Assembly: GCF_033807535.1 (NCBI RefSeq)
Contig: NZ_CP136856.1
Location: 232,501-296,500 of the forward strand
Direction of reading: 5' to 3'
DNA: 64,000 nucleotides
Origin: Oceanisphaera sp. IT1-181
GTDB lineage: Bacteria; Pseudomonadota; Gammaproteobacteria; Enterobacterales; Aeromonadaceae
Shown piece by piece: positions 10,756-19,674 of the stretch (within the stretch, counting starts at the first letter, position 1; each line of letters opens with the position of its first letter). A program made the translations under genes and the position numbers. Under the pieces are notes generated by a model, which did no database searches, was not told where the DNA came from, and saw only the letters and a list, made by a program, of their open reading frames with translations.

Positions 10756-12306
10756 TCACTCTTCACCCTTCGCCATCTCTGTAATCACTAACGGCCAACC
10801 CAACTCGGTTTGGCGCTGTGCTTCTTGCTGTAGCTCACTGGCGCGCAGATGGTGGGTTTGGCTCCAGTTAGCCGGTAGCGTTAGTGTTAACTGTGAACCT
10901 TGCGCACGGATCTGAAACTCAGGCACGGTACCGCGAGTGCGGCGCAGGCAGAGAATAATACTGATGCGTAGCAAACGAGCCAGTAAGATAGCCTGCTCGG
11001 TGTCGATGGCGCTTTGCAGCTCGAGTGCTCCCAGCTGAAAGTCATCCCGCTGGTTAAGTAGCAAGGCCGCCAATAGCTGCTTTTGTGCGGCAGTAAAGCC
11101 GGGCAGGTCGATGTGGCTAATAATATAAGCCGCGTGCTCGGGCGCACGCTTATATTCGATGCACAAACCCAGCTCATACAAGAATGCCGCCCAGCCTAAC
11201 ATGGCGCTGTCTAGCTCTTGCTCTAAATCTGGCGTCTGGTCGACTGTCTGCTGTTCTGCTTTTTGTTGATTTATAAGCTGACTCAAGGCATTGAGTGCCG
11301 TGTTGCGTACCCGCTCGGCTTGGGTGCGATCCAGCTGATAACGACTGATCAGGCTATCCGCGCTGCGCTCACGAGCATCGCAGTCTTGGCGTTGGCCTAA
11401 CATGCCGTACATCAAGCCCTCGCGCAGTGCGCCGCCGGCCAGCACCATGTCGTCGATGGCCAACATATCAAACAAGGCAATCAGGATGGCTAAACCAGAA
11501 GGGAACACGCTGACGCGGTCGGCCTGTAGGCCGGACAGGCTTAGTGTATCTAGCCGCTGGCAAGCGATAGCCTCTTGTTTAAGTGCTTGTAACTTGGCCA
11601 AGGTAATACGTTCGTCTTCACCTTGGCTTATCATGATTTCTTGAATGGCTTGTATGGTGCCAGAAGCGCCAATGCAGCCTTGCCAGCCAAGTTTGAGATA
11701 AGCACTGGCCACAGGTGTCAGCACTTGGCGTGCCGCCGCTATGGCCTGTTCAAAGTTGCTTTGTGATAGCAAACCATCGGCAAAGTAGCGTCTTAGCCAA
11801 GTGACACAGCCCATATCTAAGCTGTTCAGCAACAACGCCGAGGTGGCTTCACCGATCACTAACTCGGTACTGGCGCCGCCAATGTCGATGGCGAGACGGC
11901 GGCCGGTGCCAGACGATGTCCAAGCCACGCCTTCATAAATTAGCGCCGCTTCTTCTTCGCCGGAAATAACGCGGATCGGATGGCCTAATATTACTTGGGC
12001 TTGCTCTAAGAAAACGCTGATATTGCGGGCGATGCGCAAGGTGGCGGTGCCGACAATACGAATGTGGTTAGCAGGAATATCTTGCAGTTGTTCGGCGAAC
12101 AACTGCAAACAATCCCAGCCTCTTTGCATGGCGGCGTTATCGAGATTGCCGTCTTCTTGTAAGCCGGCAGCCAAGCGTACCTTGCGCTTAATTTTAGCCA
12201 AGGTACGGCTGGCTCCTGCCACCTCATGCACCACCAGCATATGAAAGCTGTTTGAGCCTAAATCGATGGCGGCGTATAGGGCGTTATTTTTCACACCATT
12301 AGTCAC
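10756..12306 (-). CDS. gppA: GppA-type exopolyphosphatase / pppGpp phosphohydrolase
   Basis: This 516-residue member of the Ppx/GppA family hydrolyses pppGpp to ppGpp and/or polyphosphate. The N-terminal ASKHA phosphate-binding motif is IDLGSNSFHMLV near residue 14, with further motifs RIVGTATLR, ISGEEEAALIYEGV, DIGGASTELVIG and GASGTIQAI, and a C-terminal HD-like helical domain. I favour gppA over ppx because it sits directly downstream of rhlB, as in E. coli, with no polyphosphate kinase gene nearby. It starts with GTG at 12306 behind GGAG. The stop codon lies within a GTGAAG-type interspersed repeat. Confidence 0.9.
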   Translation of the reverse strand: MTNGVKNNALYAAIDLGSNSFHMLVVHEVAGASRTLAKIKRKVRLAAGLQEDGNLDNAAMQRGWDCLQLFAEQLQDIPANHIRIVGTATLRIARNISVFLEQAQVILGHPIRVISGEEEAALIYEGVAWTSSGTGRRLAIDIGGASTELVIGEATSALLLNSLDMGCVTWLRRYFADGLLSQSNFEQAIAAARQVLTPVASAYLKLGWQGCIGASGTIQAIQEIMISQGEDERITLAKLQALKQEAIACQRLDTLSLSGLQADRVSVFPSGLAILIALFDMLAIDDMVLAGGALREGLMYGMLGQRQDCDARERSADSLISRYQLDRTQAERVRNTALNALSQLINQQKAEQQTVDQTPDLEQELDSAMLGWAAFLYELGLCIEYKRAPEHAAYIISHIDLPGFTAAQKQLLAALLLNQRDDFQLGALELQSAIDTEQAILLARLLRISIILCLRRTRGTVPEFQIRAQGSQLTLTLPANWSQTHHLRASELQQEAQRQTELGWPLVITEMAKGEE

Positions 12307-12318
12307 ACCAGTACTCCG

Positions 12319-13596
12319 TTAGCCATGCCGACGACGAGGCGCGCTGGGGCGGCGTTGACCGTCGTGGGGTTTGCGAGTTGAGTGCGCCCTATGATGGTGA
12401 ATGCGCACTGGCGGTGTGACATCATCAAGCAAGGCTGCTTTATCGTAATCCGTGACCGGAATACTGTGCTCTATATAGGTTTCTATGGCCGGTAAGTTGA
12501 ACACATATTCTTCACAGGCAAAGCTGATAGAACAACCACTGGCACCGGCACGGCCGGTACGACCGATACGATGCACATAGTCTTCTGCGTCATCGGGCAA
12601 GTCGTAGTTAAAGACATGGCTGACATCGGGAATATGTAAGCCGCGCGCTGCCACATCGGTGGCCACCAGAATATCGAGTACGCCACTGGTGAAGTCTTCC
12701 AGAATAGCGGTGCGCTTTCTTTGCGGTACGTCTCCGGTTAATAAACCGACTCTGTGACCGTCTGCTTCTAACCAGCCGTGGACTTTTTCACAGCTGTGCT
12801 TGGTGTTAGCAAATATGATGGCTTTCTCTGGCCATTCGCTTTCCACCAAGGTCAGCAGCAGTAACAGTTTGTCTTCTTGGGCCGGATAAAACAGCTCTTC
12901 TTTAATGTACAGACCTGTTTTACGTTCGGGCTCAATAGTGACTTGCTCTGGGCTATTCATGTGTTCGTAGGCCAGCTCTTGCACTCGTAGTGAAAGCGTG
13001 GCCGAAAACAGCATATTCACCCGCTGGCTCGGCTGCGGCATGCGGCGGAATAAAAAGCGGATATCTTTGATAAAGCCCAGATCAAACATGCGATCTGCTT
13101 CGTCGAGCACCACTACTTGAATGGCGCCCATGTCGATCACTTGTTTCTTCAAGAAGTCGATAATACGACCCGTGGTACCGATTAAAATATCGACGCCCGC
13201 GTTAAGTACTTCGGTTTGTTCTTCATAGCCTTCGCCGCCATAGGCCAAGCCTAATTTTAAGCCGGTGCAGGCACTGAGGGTGTCCGCGTCATTATGGATT
13301 TGCACCGCCAGCTCTCGGGTCGGCGCCATAATAATGGCCCTAGGCTGGTTGAGTTGGCGATGTTCAGGCGCGGGCGTGGTTAAGAGGTGATTAAAAGTGG
13401 CGGCGAGAAAGGCAATGGTTTTACCCGTGCCCGTTTGGGCTTGTCCCGCAATATCTTTGCCAGCAATTAAATGGGGTAACGACAACGCCTGTATCGGCGT
13501 GCAGTTGTGAAATCCTTTTGCGTCCAATCCGGTGACAACTTGAGGTTGCAGACCCAATTGGGCAAATTTTACGTCAGTTAAGTGTGTTTTGCTCAT
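12319..13596 (-). CDS. rhlB: RhlB, DEAD-box ATP-dependent RNA helicase
   Basis: This 425-residue DEAD-box helicase is the RNA-unwinding partner of the RNase E degradosome in gammaproteobacteria. The motifs in order are the Q motif (TPIQALSLPHLIAGKD), Walker A AQTGTGKT, PTRELAVQI, DEAD, SAT, ARGLHIPDV and HRIGRTGRAG. The C-terminal tail is short and rich in His and Arg, consistent with RNA binding. It is followed after 12 bases by gppA and is divergent from trxA, which reproduces the E. coli neighbourhood. Confidence 0.95.
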   Translation of the reverse strand: MSKTHLTDVKFAQLGLQPQVVTGLDAKGFHNCTPIQALSLPHLIAGKDIAGQAQTGTGKTIAFLAATFNHLLTTPAPEHRQLNQPRAIIMAPTRELAVQIHNDADTLSACTGLKLGLAYGGEGYEEQTEVLNAGVDILIGTTGRIIDFLKKQVIDMGAIQVVVLDEADRMFDLGFIKDIRFLFRRMPQPSQRVNMLFSATLSLRVQELAYEHMNSPEQVTIEPERKTGLYIKEELFYPAQEDKLLLLLTLVESEWPEKAIIFANTKHSCEKVHGWLEADGHRVGLLTGDVPQRKRTAILEDFTSGVLDILVATDVAARGLHIPDVSHVFNYDLPDDAEDYVHRIGRTGRAGASGCSISFACEEYVFNLPAIETYIEHSIPVTDYDKAALLDDVTPPVRIHHHRAHSTRKPHDGQRRPSAPRRRHG

Positions 13597-13719
13597 AACG
13601 TTCAGAATATCAGGTTAGGCTTGCAATAATAAACAGGATCGTTTGGAATAGACCAACTAAATTCAACATAGTCTCAACATTTACTGTTGAGTGATAAAAA
13701 AAACTAACGGGAGTTGGAG

Positions 13720-14046
13720 ATGAGTGACAAAATTGTGCAGCTGACCGATGCCAGCTTCGAAGCAGACGTGCTAAAAGCGAGTGGTCCCGTATTAGTCGAT
13801 TTCTGGGCTGAATGGTGTGGTCCTTGTAAAATGATCGCCCCAATTTTGGCTGAAGTGGCCGAAGAGTATGAAGGCAAAGTGACCATCGGCAAATTGAACA
13901 TCGACCAAAACGCCGATACGCCGCCTAAGTTTGGTATTCGTGGTATTCCTACTTTGTTGTTGTTTAAAAACGGCGAAATAGCAGCGACCAAAGTGGGCGC
14001 GCTGTCTAAGTCTCAGTTAAAAGAATTCTTAGACACTAACCTGTAA
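13720..14046 (+). CDS. trxA: Thioredoxin 1
   Basis: This is a 108-residue thioredoxin, the general cytoplasmic disulfide reductant. The WCGPCK active site has Cys33 and Cys36, the cis-proline loop is RGIPTLLLF, and the whole sequence tracks E. coli TrxA closely. The start is the ATG at 13720 (MSDKIVQLTD). A TTG two codons earlier is in frame but lies inside the GGGAGTTGGAG ribosome-binding region. It is monocistronic with its own terminator and divergent from rhlB. Confidence 0.98.
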   Translation: MSDKIVQLTDASFEADVLKASGPVLVDFWAEWCGPCKMIAPILAEVAEEYEGKVTIGKLNIDQNADTPPKFGIRGIPTLLLFKNGEIAATKVGALSKSQLKEFLDTNL

Positions 14047-14057
14047 TAGCGAAATTG

Positions 14058-14093
14058 AACAAGGGGTGCGCAAAGCACCCCTTGTTGTTTTTA
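14058..14093 (+). terminator. trxA terminator
   Basis: A 12-bp stem (AACAAGGGGTGC / GCACCCCTTGTT) with a 5-base loop is followed by a T-rich stretch, 12 bases after the trxA stop. Confidence 0.88.
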
Positions 14094-14240
14094 TAGACTG
14101 CCGGTCTTTTTAGTGCTAATTTGTTGATCGTTTGCTAACCTACATTTGTGCCAACTTAACGGCCCTGCATTTTTAAGTCTCATCTCAGCAGACTTTTTTC
14201 CTAATATTTTACATATCCTGGTTGATAGAAACCCACCACT

Positions 14241-15506
14241 ATGAATCTGACTGAACTCAAGAATACCCCCGTCCCTGAGCTGGTAAAGCTTGGCGAGACC
14301 ATGGGCTTGGAAAACCTCGCCCGTTTACGCAAGCAAGACATCATTTTCGCAATCCTGAAGGCGCATGCCAAAGGCGGCGCGGATATCTTTGGTGATGGTG
14401 TGCTGGAAATATTACAAGATGGCTTTGGCTTTTTGCGCAGTGCCGACTCTTCTTATTTGGCCGGACCCGACGATATCTATGTCTCTCCCAGTCAGATCCG
14501 GCGTTTCAACTTGCGCACTGGCGACACCATAGCCGGTAAAATACGACCACCTAAAGAAGGTGAGCGTTATTTCGCGCTGCTAAAAATTAACGAAGTTAAC
14601 TACGACCGCCCCGAGAACGCCCGCAACAAGATCTTGTTTGAAAACTTAACGCCATTACATGCGGACGAACGCATGAGAATGGAGCGCGGCAACGGCTCTA
14701 CCGAAGACATTACCGCTCGCGTACTCGATTTGGCCTCGCCCATCGGTAAAGGTCAGCGTGGCTTAATAGTGGCGCCGCCTAAAGCTGGTAAAACTATGCT
14801 GCTGCAAAACATCGCACAAAGCATCGCTTACAATCATCCAGAATGTGTATTGATCGTGTTATTGATTGATGAGCGTCCGGAAGAAGTGACCGAAATGCAA
14901 CGCATGGTAAAAGGCGAAGTGATTGCTTCTACCTTTGATGAGCCAGCACAGCGTCACGTACAAGTGGCGGATATGGTTATCGAAAAAGCCAAGCGCTTGG
15001 TTGAACACAAAAAAGACGTGGTGATATTACTCGACTCCATTACTCGTCTGGCGCGTGCTTACAACACAGTAGTGCCGTCTTCTGGCAAGGTGTTGACCGG
15101 TGGTTTGGATGCTAACGCTCTGCACCGCCCGAAGCGTTTCTTTGGTGCGGCGCGTAATGTAGAAGAGGGCGGCAGCCTGACCATCATTGCGACCGCGTTA
15201 GTTGATACCGGCTCTAAGATGGATGAAGTTATCTACGAAGAGTTTAAAGGTACCGGTAACATGGAACTGCACTTGTCGCGCAAAATTGCCGAGAAGCGCG
15301 TGTATCCTGCCATCGACATTACGCGTTCAGGCACCCGTCGTGAAGAGTTACTCACCACGCCCGATGAGCTGCAGAAGATGTGGATCTTGCGCAAAATCGT
15401 GCACCCTATGGGTGAGAGCGATGCGGTCGAGTTCTTGATCGATAAGTTGGCCATGACCAAAACCAACGATGAATTCTTTGATGCCATGAAACGCCAGCAA
15501 AAATAA
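14241..15506 (+). CDS. rho: Transcription termination factor Rho
   Basis: Rho (421 residues) is the hexameric RNA-dependent ATPase that ends transcription at Rho-dependent sites. It has the N-terminal helix bundle, the RNA-binding cold-shock-like domain (GFGFLRS), Walker A PPKAGKT at 179-185, Walker B VVILLDSITRLARAYN, and the Q/R-loop region GGLDANALHRPKRFFGAARN. The leader of about 150 bases is the usual place for Rho autoregulation. I could not identify a leader peptide with confidence. It is followed by a strong terminator. Confidence 0.98.
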   Translation: MNLTELKNTPVPELVKLGETMGLENLARLRKQDIIFAILKAHAKGGADIFGDGVLEILQDGFGFLRSADSSYLAGPDDIYVSPSQIRRFNLRTGDTIAGKIRPPKEGERYFALLKINEVNYDRPENARNKILFENLTPLHADERMRMERGNGSTEDITARVLDLASPIGKGQRGLIVAPPKAGKTMLLQNIAQSIAYNHPECVLIVLLIDERPEEVTEMQRMVKGEVIASTFDEPAQRHVQVADMVIEKAKRLVEHKKDVVILLDSITRLARAYNTVVPSSGKVLTGGLDANALHRPKRFFGAARNVEEGGSLTIIATALVDTGSKMDEVIYEEFKGTGNMELHLSRKIAEKRVYPAIDITRSGTRREELLTTPDELQKMWILRKIVHPMGESDAVEFLIDKLAMTKTNDEFFDAMKRQQK

Positions 15507-15518
15507 GCGTTTACTGTC

Positions 15519-15550
15519 AAAAAAACCGCGGCCTGTCCGCGGTTTTTTTA
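15519..15550 (+). terminator. rho terminator
   Basis: AAAAAACCGCGG and CCGCGGTTTTTT pair around CCTGT just after the rho stop. The A-tract and T-tract suggest that it works on both strands. Confidence 0.88.
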
Positions 15551-15617
15551 TTGCCGACAGATCCTAGATGAATCGGGTATAATCTAACTCCTTTGTCGAT
15601 GCACTTGGAATAAACCT

Positions 15618-17099
15618 ATGAAATATAAGGACTTGCGCGACTTTATTGCGCAGCTCGAAGCTCAGGGCGAACTCAAGCGTATCCAGCAGGAAATCGATCC
15701 TTATCTGGAAATGACTGAAATTTGTGATCGCACGCTCAAGGCGGGCGGTCCGGCTTTGTTGTTTGAAAATCCCAAAGGCTTTGATATGCCGGTGTTAGGC
15801 AACTTGTTTGGCACCCCCAAACGCGTTGCCATGGGCATGGGCCAAGAAGATGTGGGGGCTTTGCGTGAAGTAGGCCGTTGGTTGTCGTATCTAAAAGAGC
15901 CAGAGCCACCTAAAGGCTTGAAAGAGCTGATGGAAAAGTTGCCGATCTTTAAGCAAGTGCTCAATATGCCGACCAAACGGCTGAAGAAAGCGCCGTGCCA
16001 AGAAGTGATCTTCGAAGGCGATCAAGTGGATCTGACTCAATTACCGATCCAGCATTGCTGGCCCGGCGATGTGGCGCCCTTGATCACCTGGGGTTTAACC
16101 ATTACTCGTGGCCCCTATAAAAAACGACAAAATCTGGGTATTTATCGCCAGCAATTATTAGGTAAGAATAAAGTTATTATGCGCTGGCTTAGCCATCGCG
16201 GCGGTGCGCTGGACTTTCGTGAATGGCAAGAAGCCAATCCAGGCCAGCCTTATCCGGTTGCGGTCGCGTTAGGCGCGGATCCTGCCACCATTCTCGGTGC
16301 CGTCACACCAGTGCCGGATACGCTGTCAGAATATGCCTTTGCGGGTCTTTTGCGTGGTAGCCGTACCGAAGTGGTAAAGTGCATCGGCAGTGATTTAGAA
16401 GTGCCGGCCAGCGCCGAAATCGTCTTGGAGGGCTTTATTTATCCAGATGAAATGGCGCCAGAAGGGCCGTATGGGGATCACACCGGTTATTACAACGAAG
16501 TGGATGAGTTTCCGGTGTTTACCGTGGAGCGCATTACCCGTCGCCACGATGCTATTTACCATTCCACCTATACGGGTCGGCCACCGGATGAACCGGCGAT
16601 TTTGGGCGTGGCACTCAATGAAGTATTTGTGCCGATCCTGCAAAAGCAGTTTCCAGAAATCGTCGACTTTTATTTACCGCCCGAAGGTTGTTCATATCGG
16701 ATGGCGGTGGTGACCATTAAAAAGCGCTATCCGGGTCATGCCAAAAGTGTCATGCTCGGCGTGTGGTCGTATTTACGACAGTTTATGTACACCAAATTTG
16801 TTATCGTCTGTGACGATGATATTAATGCCAGAGATTGGAACGACGTGATTTGGGCCATTACCACGCGAATGGATCCGGCGCGCGATACCACTCTGATCGA
16901 ACATACTCCTATCGATTACTTAGACTTTGCTTCGCCTGTGTCCGGCCTTGGCTCAAAAATGGGCATGGACGCCACCAATAAATGGCCGGGTGAAACCGAC
17001 CGTGAATGGGGCGTGCCAATAGAGATGCCAATGGAAGTAAAACAAAAAGTAGATAGCTTATGGGACGAGCTGGGGATCTTCGATTCCAGTATTAAATAG
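15618..17099 (+). CDS. ubiD: UbiD, 3-octaprenyl-4-hydroxybenzoate carboxy-lyase
   Basis: This 493-residue prenylated-FMN-dependent decarboxylase acts on polyprenyl-4-hydroxybenzoate in ubiquinone synthesis. Recognisable family segments include KYKDLRDFIAQLEAQGELKRI at the N-terminus, the TITRGPYKKRQNLGIYRQQ region that contacts prFMN, and the E-P-x-G-D-H loop (APEGPYGDHTGYY) bearing the catalytic Glu. The gene is preceded by its own short promoter region after the rho terminator and is followed after 20 bases by fre, the same ubiD-fre pair as in E. coli. Confidence 0.97.
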   Translation: MKYKDLRDFIAQLEAQGELKRIQQEIDPYLEMTEICDRTLKAGGPALLFENPKGFDMPVLGNLFGTPKRVAMGMGQEDVGALREVGRWLSYLKEPEPPKGLKELMEKLPIFKQVLNMPTKRLKKAPCQEVIFEGDQVDLTQLPIQHCWPGDVAPLITWGLTITRGPYKKRQNLGIYRQQLLGKNKVIMRWLSHRGGALDFREWQEANPGQPYPVAVALGADPATILGAVTPVPDTLSEYAFAGLLRGSRTEVVKCIGSDLEVPASAEIVLEGFIYPDEMAPEGPYGDHTGYYNEVDEFPVFTVERITRRHDAIYHSTYTGRPPDEPAILGVALNEVFVPILQKQFPEIVDFYLPPEGCSYRMAVVTIKKRYPGHAKSVMLGVWSYLRQFMYTKFVIVCDDDINARDWNDVIWAITTRMDPARDTTLIEHTPIDYLDFASPVSGLGSKMGMDATNKWPGETDREWGVPIEMPMEVKQKVDSLWDELGIFDSSIK

Positions 17100-17119
17100 A
17101 GTGAACTCAAAGGATAGTC

Positions 17120-17818
17120 ATGCAGAAAGTAACATGTAGTGTAGAAGCCCTAGAAGAGATGGCCGATACCCTGTGGTATGTGCGCTTAAAACCAGAAGTT
17201 CCTGTGGATTTTCTTCCTGGCCAATACTTATTGGTGGTGATGGCAGAGGATGATAAACGTCCGTTTTCTATCGCCAATACCATGAATGACGAAGGGTTGT
17301 TAGAAATGCACATTGGTGCGACTCCCGAAAATACCTATGCCATGCAAGTGCTCAAGCGCATGCAAGACCAAGGCAAAATTGACGTGCAGTTACCTGCCGG
17401 TAAGGCGCATTTACGCGCCGAATCCACACATCCAGTGATCTTGATGGCCGGTGGCACGGGCTTTGCTTATACCCGCTCTATCTTGCAGCAAATGATCGCC
17501 GATGGCCTGCGCCAACCGGTATTTTTATACTGGGGTGTGCGTTTCGCCGGGCATTTATATGCAGATCAAGAAATGAAAGCGTGGGTGGCCGCACATCCAA
17601 AGCTCACCTACATTCCGGTGGTCCAAAACGGTGATGAGCAGTGGCAAGGGCGCACCGGCTTAGTGCACGATGCCATTATGGACGACTTCCTAAGCTTGCA
17701 TGACTATGACGTATACGTGGCGGGCCGCTTTGAAATGGCCGGCGTGGCGCGTGAAGCCTTTAAAGAGAAAGGGGTAGTGAGCGAGCAGCTGTTTGGCGAT
17801 GCCTTTGAATTTATTTAA
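17120..17818 (+). CDS. fre: Fre, NAD(P)H-flavin reductase
   Basis: This 232-residue reductase supplies free reduced flavin in the cytoplasm. Reduced FMN is what UbiD/UbiX chemistry uses, which gives a functional reason for the ubiD-fre pairing. The flavin-binding RPFSIAN motif is at residues 53-59, and the nucleotide-binding GGTGFAYTRSI follows near 111-121. The length equals that of E. coli Fre. AAAGGATAGTC precedes the ATG. A bidirectional hairpin ends the unit. Confidence 0.95.
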   Translation: MQKVTCSVEALEEMADTLWYVRLKPEVPVDFLPGQYLLVVMAEDDKRPFSIANTMNDEGLLEMHIGATPENTYAMQVLKRMQDQGKIDVQLPAGKAHLRAESTHPVILMAGGTGFAYTRSILQQMIADGLRQPVFLYWGVRFAGHLYADQEMKAWVAAHPKLTYIPVVQNGDEQWQGRTGLVHDAIMDDFLSLHDYDVYVAGRFEMAGVAREAFKEKGVVSEQLFGDAFEFI

Positions 17819-17855
17819 GGCTTAGCTAAAAATCGAGCTGACACTGAAAGCTAAA

Positions 17856-17894
17856 AAATAAGCCAGTACCGATTCATTCGGTGCTGGCTTATTT
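17856..17894. terminator. bidirectional terminator between fre and the convergent small ORF
   Basis: AATAAGCCAGTACCGA and TTCGGTGCTGGCTTATT form a long stem with a 4-base loop, between fre and the opposing gene. The right arm overlaps the last codon and stop of the minus-strand ORF. Confidence 0.85.
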
Positions 17895-18107
17895 GTTTTC
17901 AGTGATGGGTTTATTAGGTGGAACGCTTGGCTGAGCCTCAGTGATAGCGGTTAAGTTAAGCGCGGTAATGGCATCCATCGCCAGCTCAAAGCGACCTTGC
18001 TGACATAAACCCAGCATGCCGCCTTCTTCATAAGCTGCCAAGGCGGCGTGCAAACATGCCGCTCTCACTTGCTCGGCTAAGGCTAACTCAATCTTGTTGT
18101 TTATCAT
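17889..18107 (-). CDS. conserved small protein coupled to ubiK, function unknown
   Basis: This 72-residue soluble protein has no recognised domain. Its core (AALAAYEEGGMLGLCQQGRFELAMDAITALNL) is a helix pair with a central Gly-Leu-Cys, a pattern I associate loosely with small uncharacterised gammaproteobacterial proteins, some labelled acetyltransferase without real support. The start is the ATG at 18107, and the first 20 bases overlap the end of ubiK in another frame, so translation is probably coupled. The C-terminal 15 residues are Pro/Asn-rich and reach into the terminator. No function is proposed beyond possible cooperation with UbiK. Confidence 0.6.
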   Translation of the reverse strand: MINNKIELALAEQVRAACLHAALAAYEEGGMLGLCQQGRFELAMDAITALNLTAITEAQPSVPPNKPITENK

Positions 18108-18366
18108 CAACTGCTTGGCCAGCGGTTAATTTCTGCTCCAGCAGCGTCAGTTTTGCTTCCATGTCGTTGAGTTTCTCACGGGTGCGCAGCAAGACTTTAG
18201 TTTGTACGTCAAACTCTTCGCGGGTCACCATGTCCAGTTTACCCAGTTGAGCTTGCAGCACACTGCGAATGCGTTTTTCTGCTTCTTCGCCCATGTTTTT
18301 GATGCCGCTGGGCAAGTTGTTTTGGATCTGGCGGGCGATGTCTTCTAATTTTTTAGGGTCTAACAT
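18088..18366 (-). CDS. ubiK: UbiK, ubiquinone biosynthesis accessory factor (BMFP domain)
   Basis: This 92-residue protein (YqiC family) forms a complex with UbiJ to support ubiquinone assembly and binds membrane lipids. The N-terminal half (MLDPKKLEDIARQIQNNLPSG) is the typical amphipathic helix. The C-terminal half (LRTREKLNDMEAKLTLLEQKL) is the BMFP coiled coil. A good ribosome site (AAGGAGATCATC) precedes the ATG. It shares the window with its partner gene ubiJ and with ubiE, ubiB and ubiD, though in a separate transcription unit. Confidence 0.92.
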   Translation of the reverse strand: MLDPKKLEDIARQIQNNLPSGIKNMGEEAEKRIRSVLQAQLGKLDMVTREEFDVQTKVLLRTREKLNDMEAKLTLLEQKLTAGQAVDDKQQD

Positions 18367-18439
18367 GATGATCTCCTTAGGCTATGAAGGCATTTTAGCC
18401 TTAATTAGACGGCGGCGTCAGCCTTTCAGGCAACCGGGC

Positions 18440-18540
18440 GCGATACGCCGTACGTTATGCGCCATACGTCAAAGACTTAACTTACAGAGTAAGACGTGTC
18501 CCGCGCTCTTCGTACGGCGTACAGCGTCAAACGTACAGCT
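18440..18540. repeat. TACGCCGTACG-type interspersed repeat cluster
   Basis: The gap between ubiK and ilvY contains GATACGCCGTACGTTATGCG, GCGCCATACGTC and CGTACGGCGTACAGCG in both orientations, so it can fold on itself. The same words recur at 22250-22260, 22440-22455, 36310-36325 and 36465-36530, always between genes. It is a short palindromic repeat family with no coding capacity. Confidence 0.55.
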
Positions 18541-18544
18541 ATGT

Positions 18545-19429
18545 TTAAACCGGTTCTAATGCCGTTTGTTGGAACGCCTGAATCAGTGGGTCGTCGAGGC
18601 GCTTTTTCAATAAACACACGCCCACTTCAATGGACTTGAGTGCTGGGCTTGCCGACAAAATTCGAACTTTGTCCCCCATGGGGCTGTGATCGATAACCAC
18701 TCTGGGCACCACGCCGATGCCAAAACCCAGCGCTACCATACCTATGATGGCTTCATTACCTGCTACTTCCGCATAAATATTGGGGTTGATGCCCTTACTC
18801 TTAAACCACTGATTGGCGCGTTTTCTGGCTACGCCTTGCTCCGATACAATCACCGGTAAGGTGCGCCAATCCAGTGGCTTTTGCTCCAGCAATTCGCTGA
18901 TGGGCCCAGTAGTAGTAGGCGCGATAAACACCATGGGCACGGTTTGCAGGTTAATAAAATGCACCTTGGCTGGTAGCGCATCGGGGCGTGCTGCGATAGC
19001 CAGCTCACTTTCATCATCCAGTATTTTATCGATAGCCAGCGCCGGATCGCCGGTTTCGAGGCGAATTTCGAGCCTTGGGTAGCGGCTGCGAAAGCGTTCT
19101 AAAATACCGGGTAGCAAGAAGTAACTTGCGGTGACCGAGCAATACACCCGCAGCCGACCTTGCAAGCTGTCATCCCCGTGTTTGAGTTCTTGCTTAAGGT
19201 GTTGCCAGTCGCTGAGCCAACCTACAGCAAATTGCTGTAGGCGTGCGCCCGCCGGTGTCAGTGACACGCTACGATTATCTCTTATCAACAGCTCGCTACC
19301 GGTATCTTGCTCTAGGCGTTGAATAGCACGGCTTAACGTTGAAGGGCTTACCGCCATGGCATCGGCGGTGTGGCCAAAGTGTAAACTCTGGCTTAAATGT
19401 ACAAAGAGTTCTAGATGGCGAAAGTCCAC
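18545..19429 (-). CDS. ilvY: IlvY, LysR-type activator of ilvC
   Basis: This 294-residue LysR-family regulator has an N-terminal winged helix-turn-helix (HLSQSLHFGHTADAMAVSPSTLSRAIQRLEQ, about residues 11-41) and a C-terminal effector domain. It is divergent from ilvC, the standard arrangement in which IlvY senses acetolactate or acetohydroxybutyrate and activates ilvC. The start codon is GTG at 19429 behind AAGGAG. Naming depends on this divergent context as well as on the sequence. Confidence 0.92.
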   Translation of the reverse strand: MDFRHLELFVHLSQSLHFGHTADAMAVSPSTLSRAIQRLEQDTGSELLIRDNRSVSLTPAGARLQQFAVGWLSDWQHLKQELKHGDDSLQGRLRVYCSVTASYFLLPGILERFRSRYPRLEIRLETGDPALAIDKILDDESELAIAARPDALPAKVHFINLQTVPMVFIAPTTTGPISELLEQKPLDWRTLPVIVSEQGVARKRANQWFKSKGINPNIYAEVAGNEAIIGMVALGFGIGVVPRVVIDHSPMGDKVRILSASPALKSIEVGVCLLKKRLDDPLIQAFQQTALEPV

Positions 19430-19674
19430 GGTGGCTCCTTAAAACATAGCACCAAGCGCCCGGCGCCCAGCACCAAGGAAAACCAAAGCGGTGTCTTATT
19501 TTAGCTAGGCGCTTGGTGCTGTACTTAACATTGCAAAAAGTGCAACACTCTGTTTCGAATATATCATTTTAAGCAATGATGCGTCTGAGGTATAGTAGTT
19601 CTGTCGTCACCGCCAGCAACACACTTAAGCGGTGCAAAAATTTATCTTCAATGAATTAATAGGAAGTGTATTCA
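19430..19674. promoter_or_regulatory. ilvY-ilvC divergent control region with IlvY operator candidate
   Basis: A perfect dyad, TTGCA-AAAAG-TGCAA, lies at 19531-19545 and resembles the TTGCAA-containing operators known for IlvY. A TATAGT -10 candidate for ilvC is at 19591-19596 with a poor -35 17 bases upstream, as expected for an activator-dependent promoter. The ilvY-proximal part (19440-19520) is an interspersed repeat containing GCGCCCGGCGCCCAGCACC. The operator role is inferred from the dyad and position. Confidence 0.6.
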
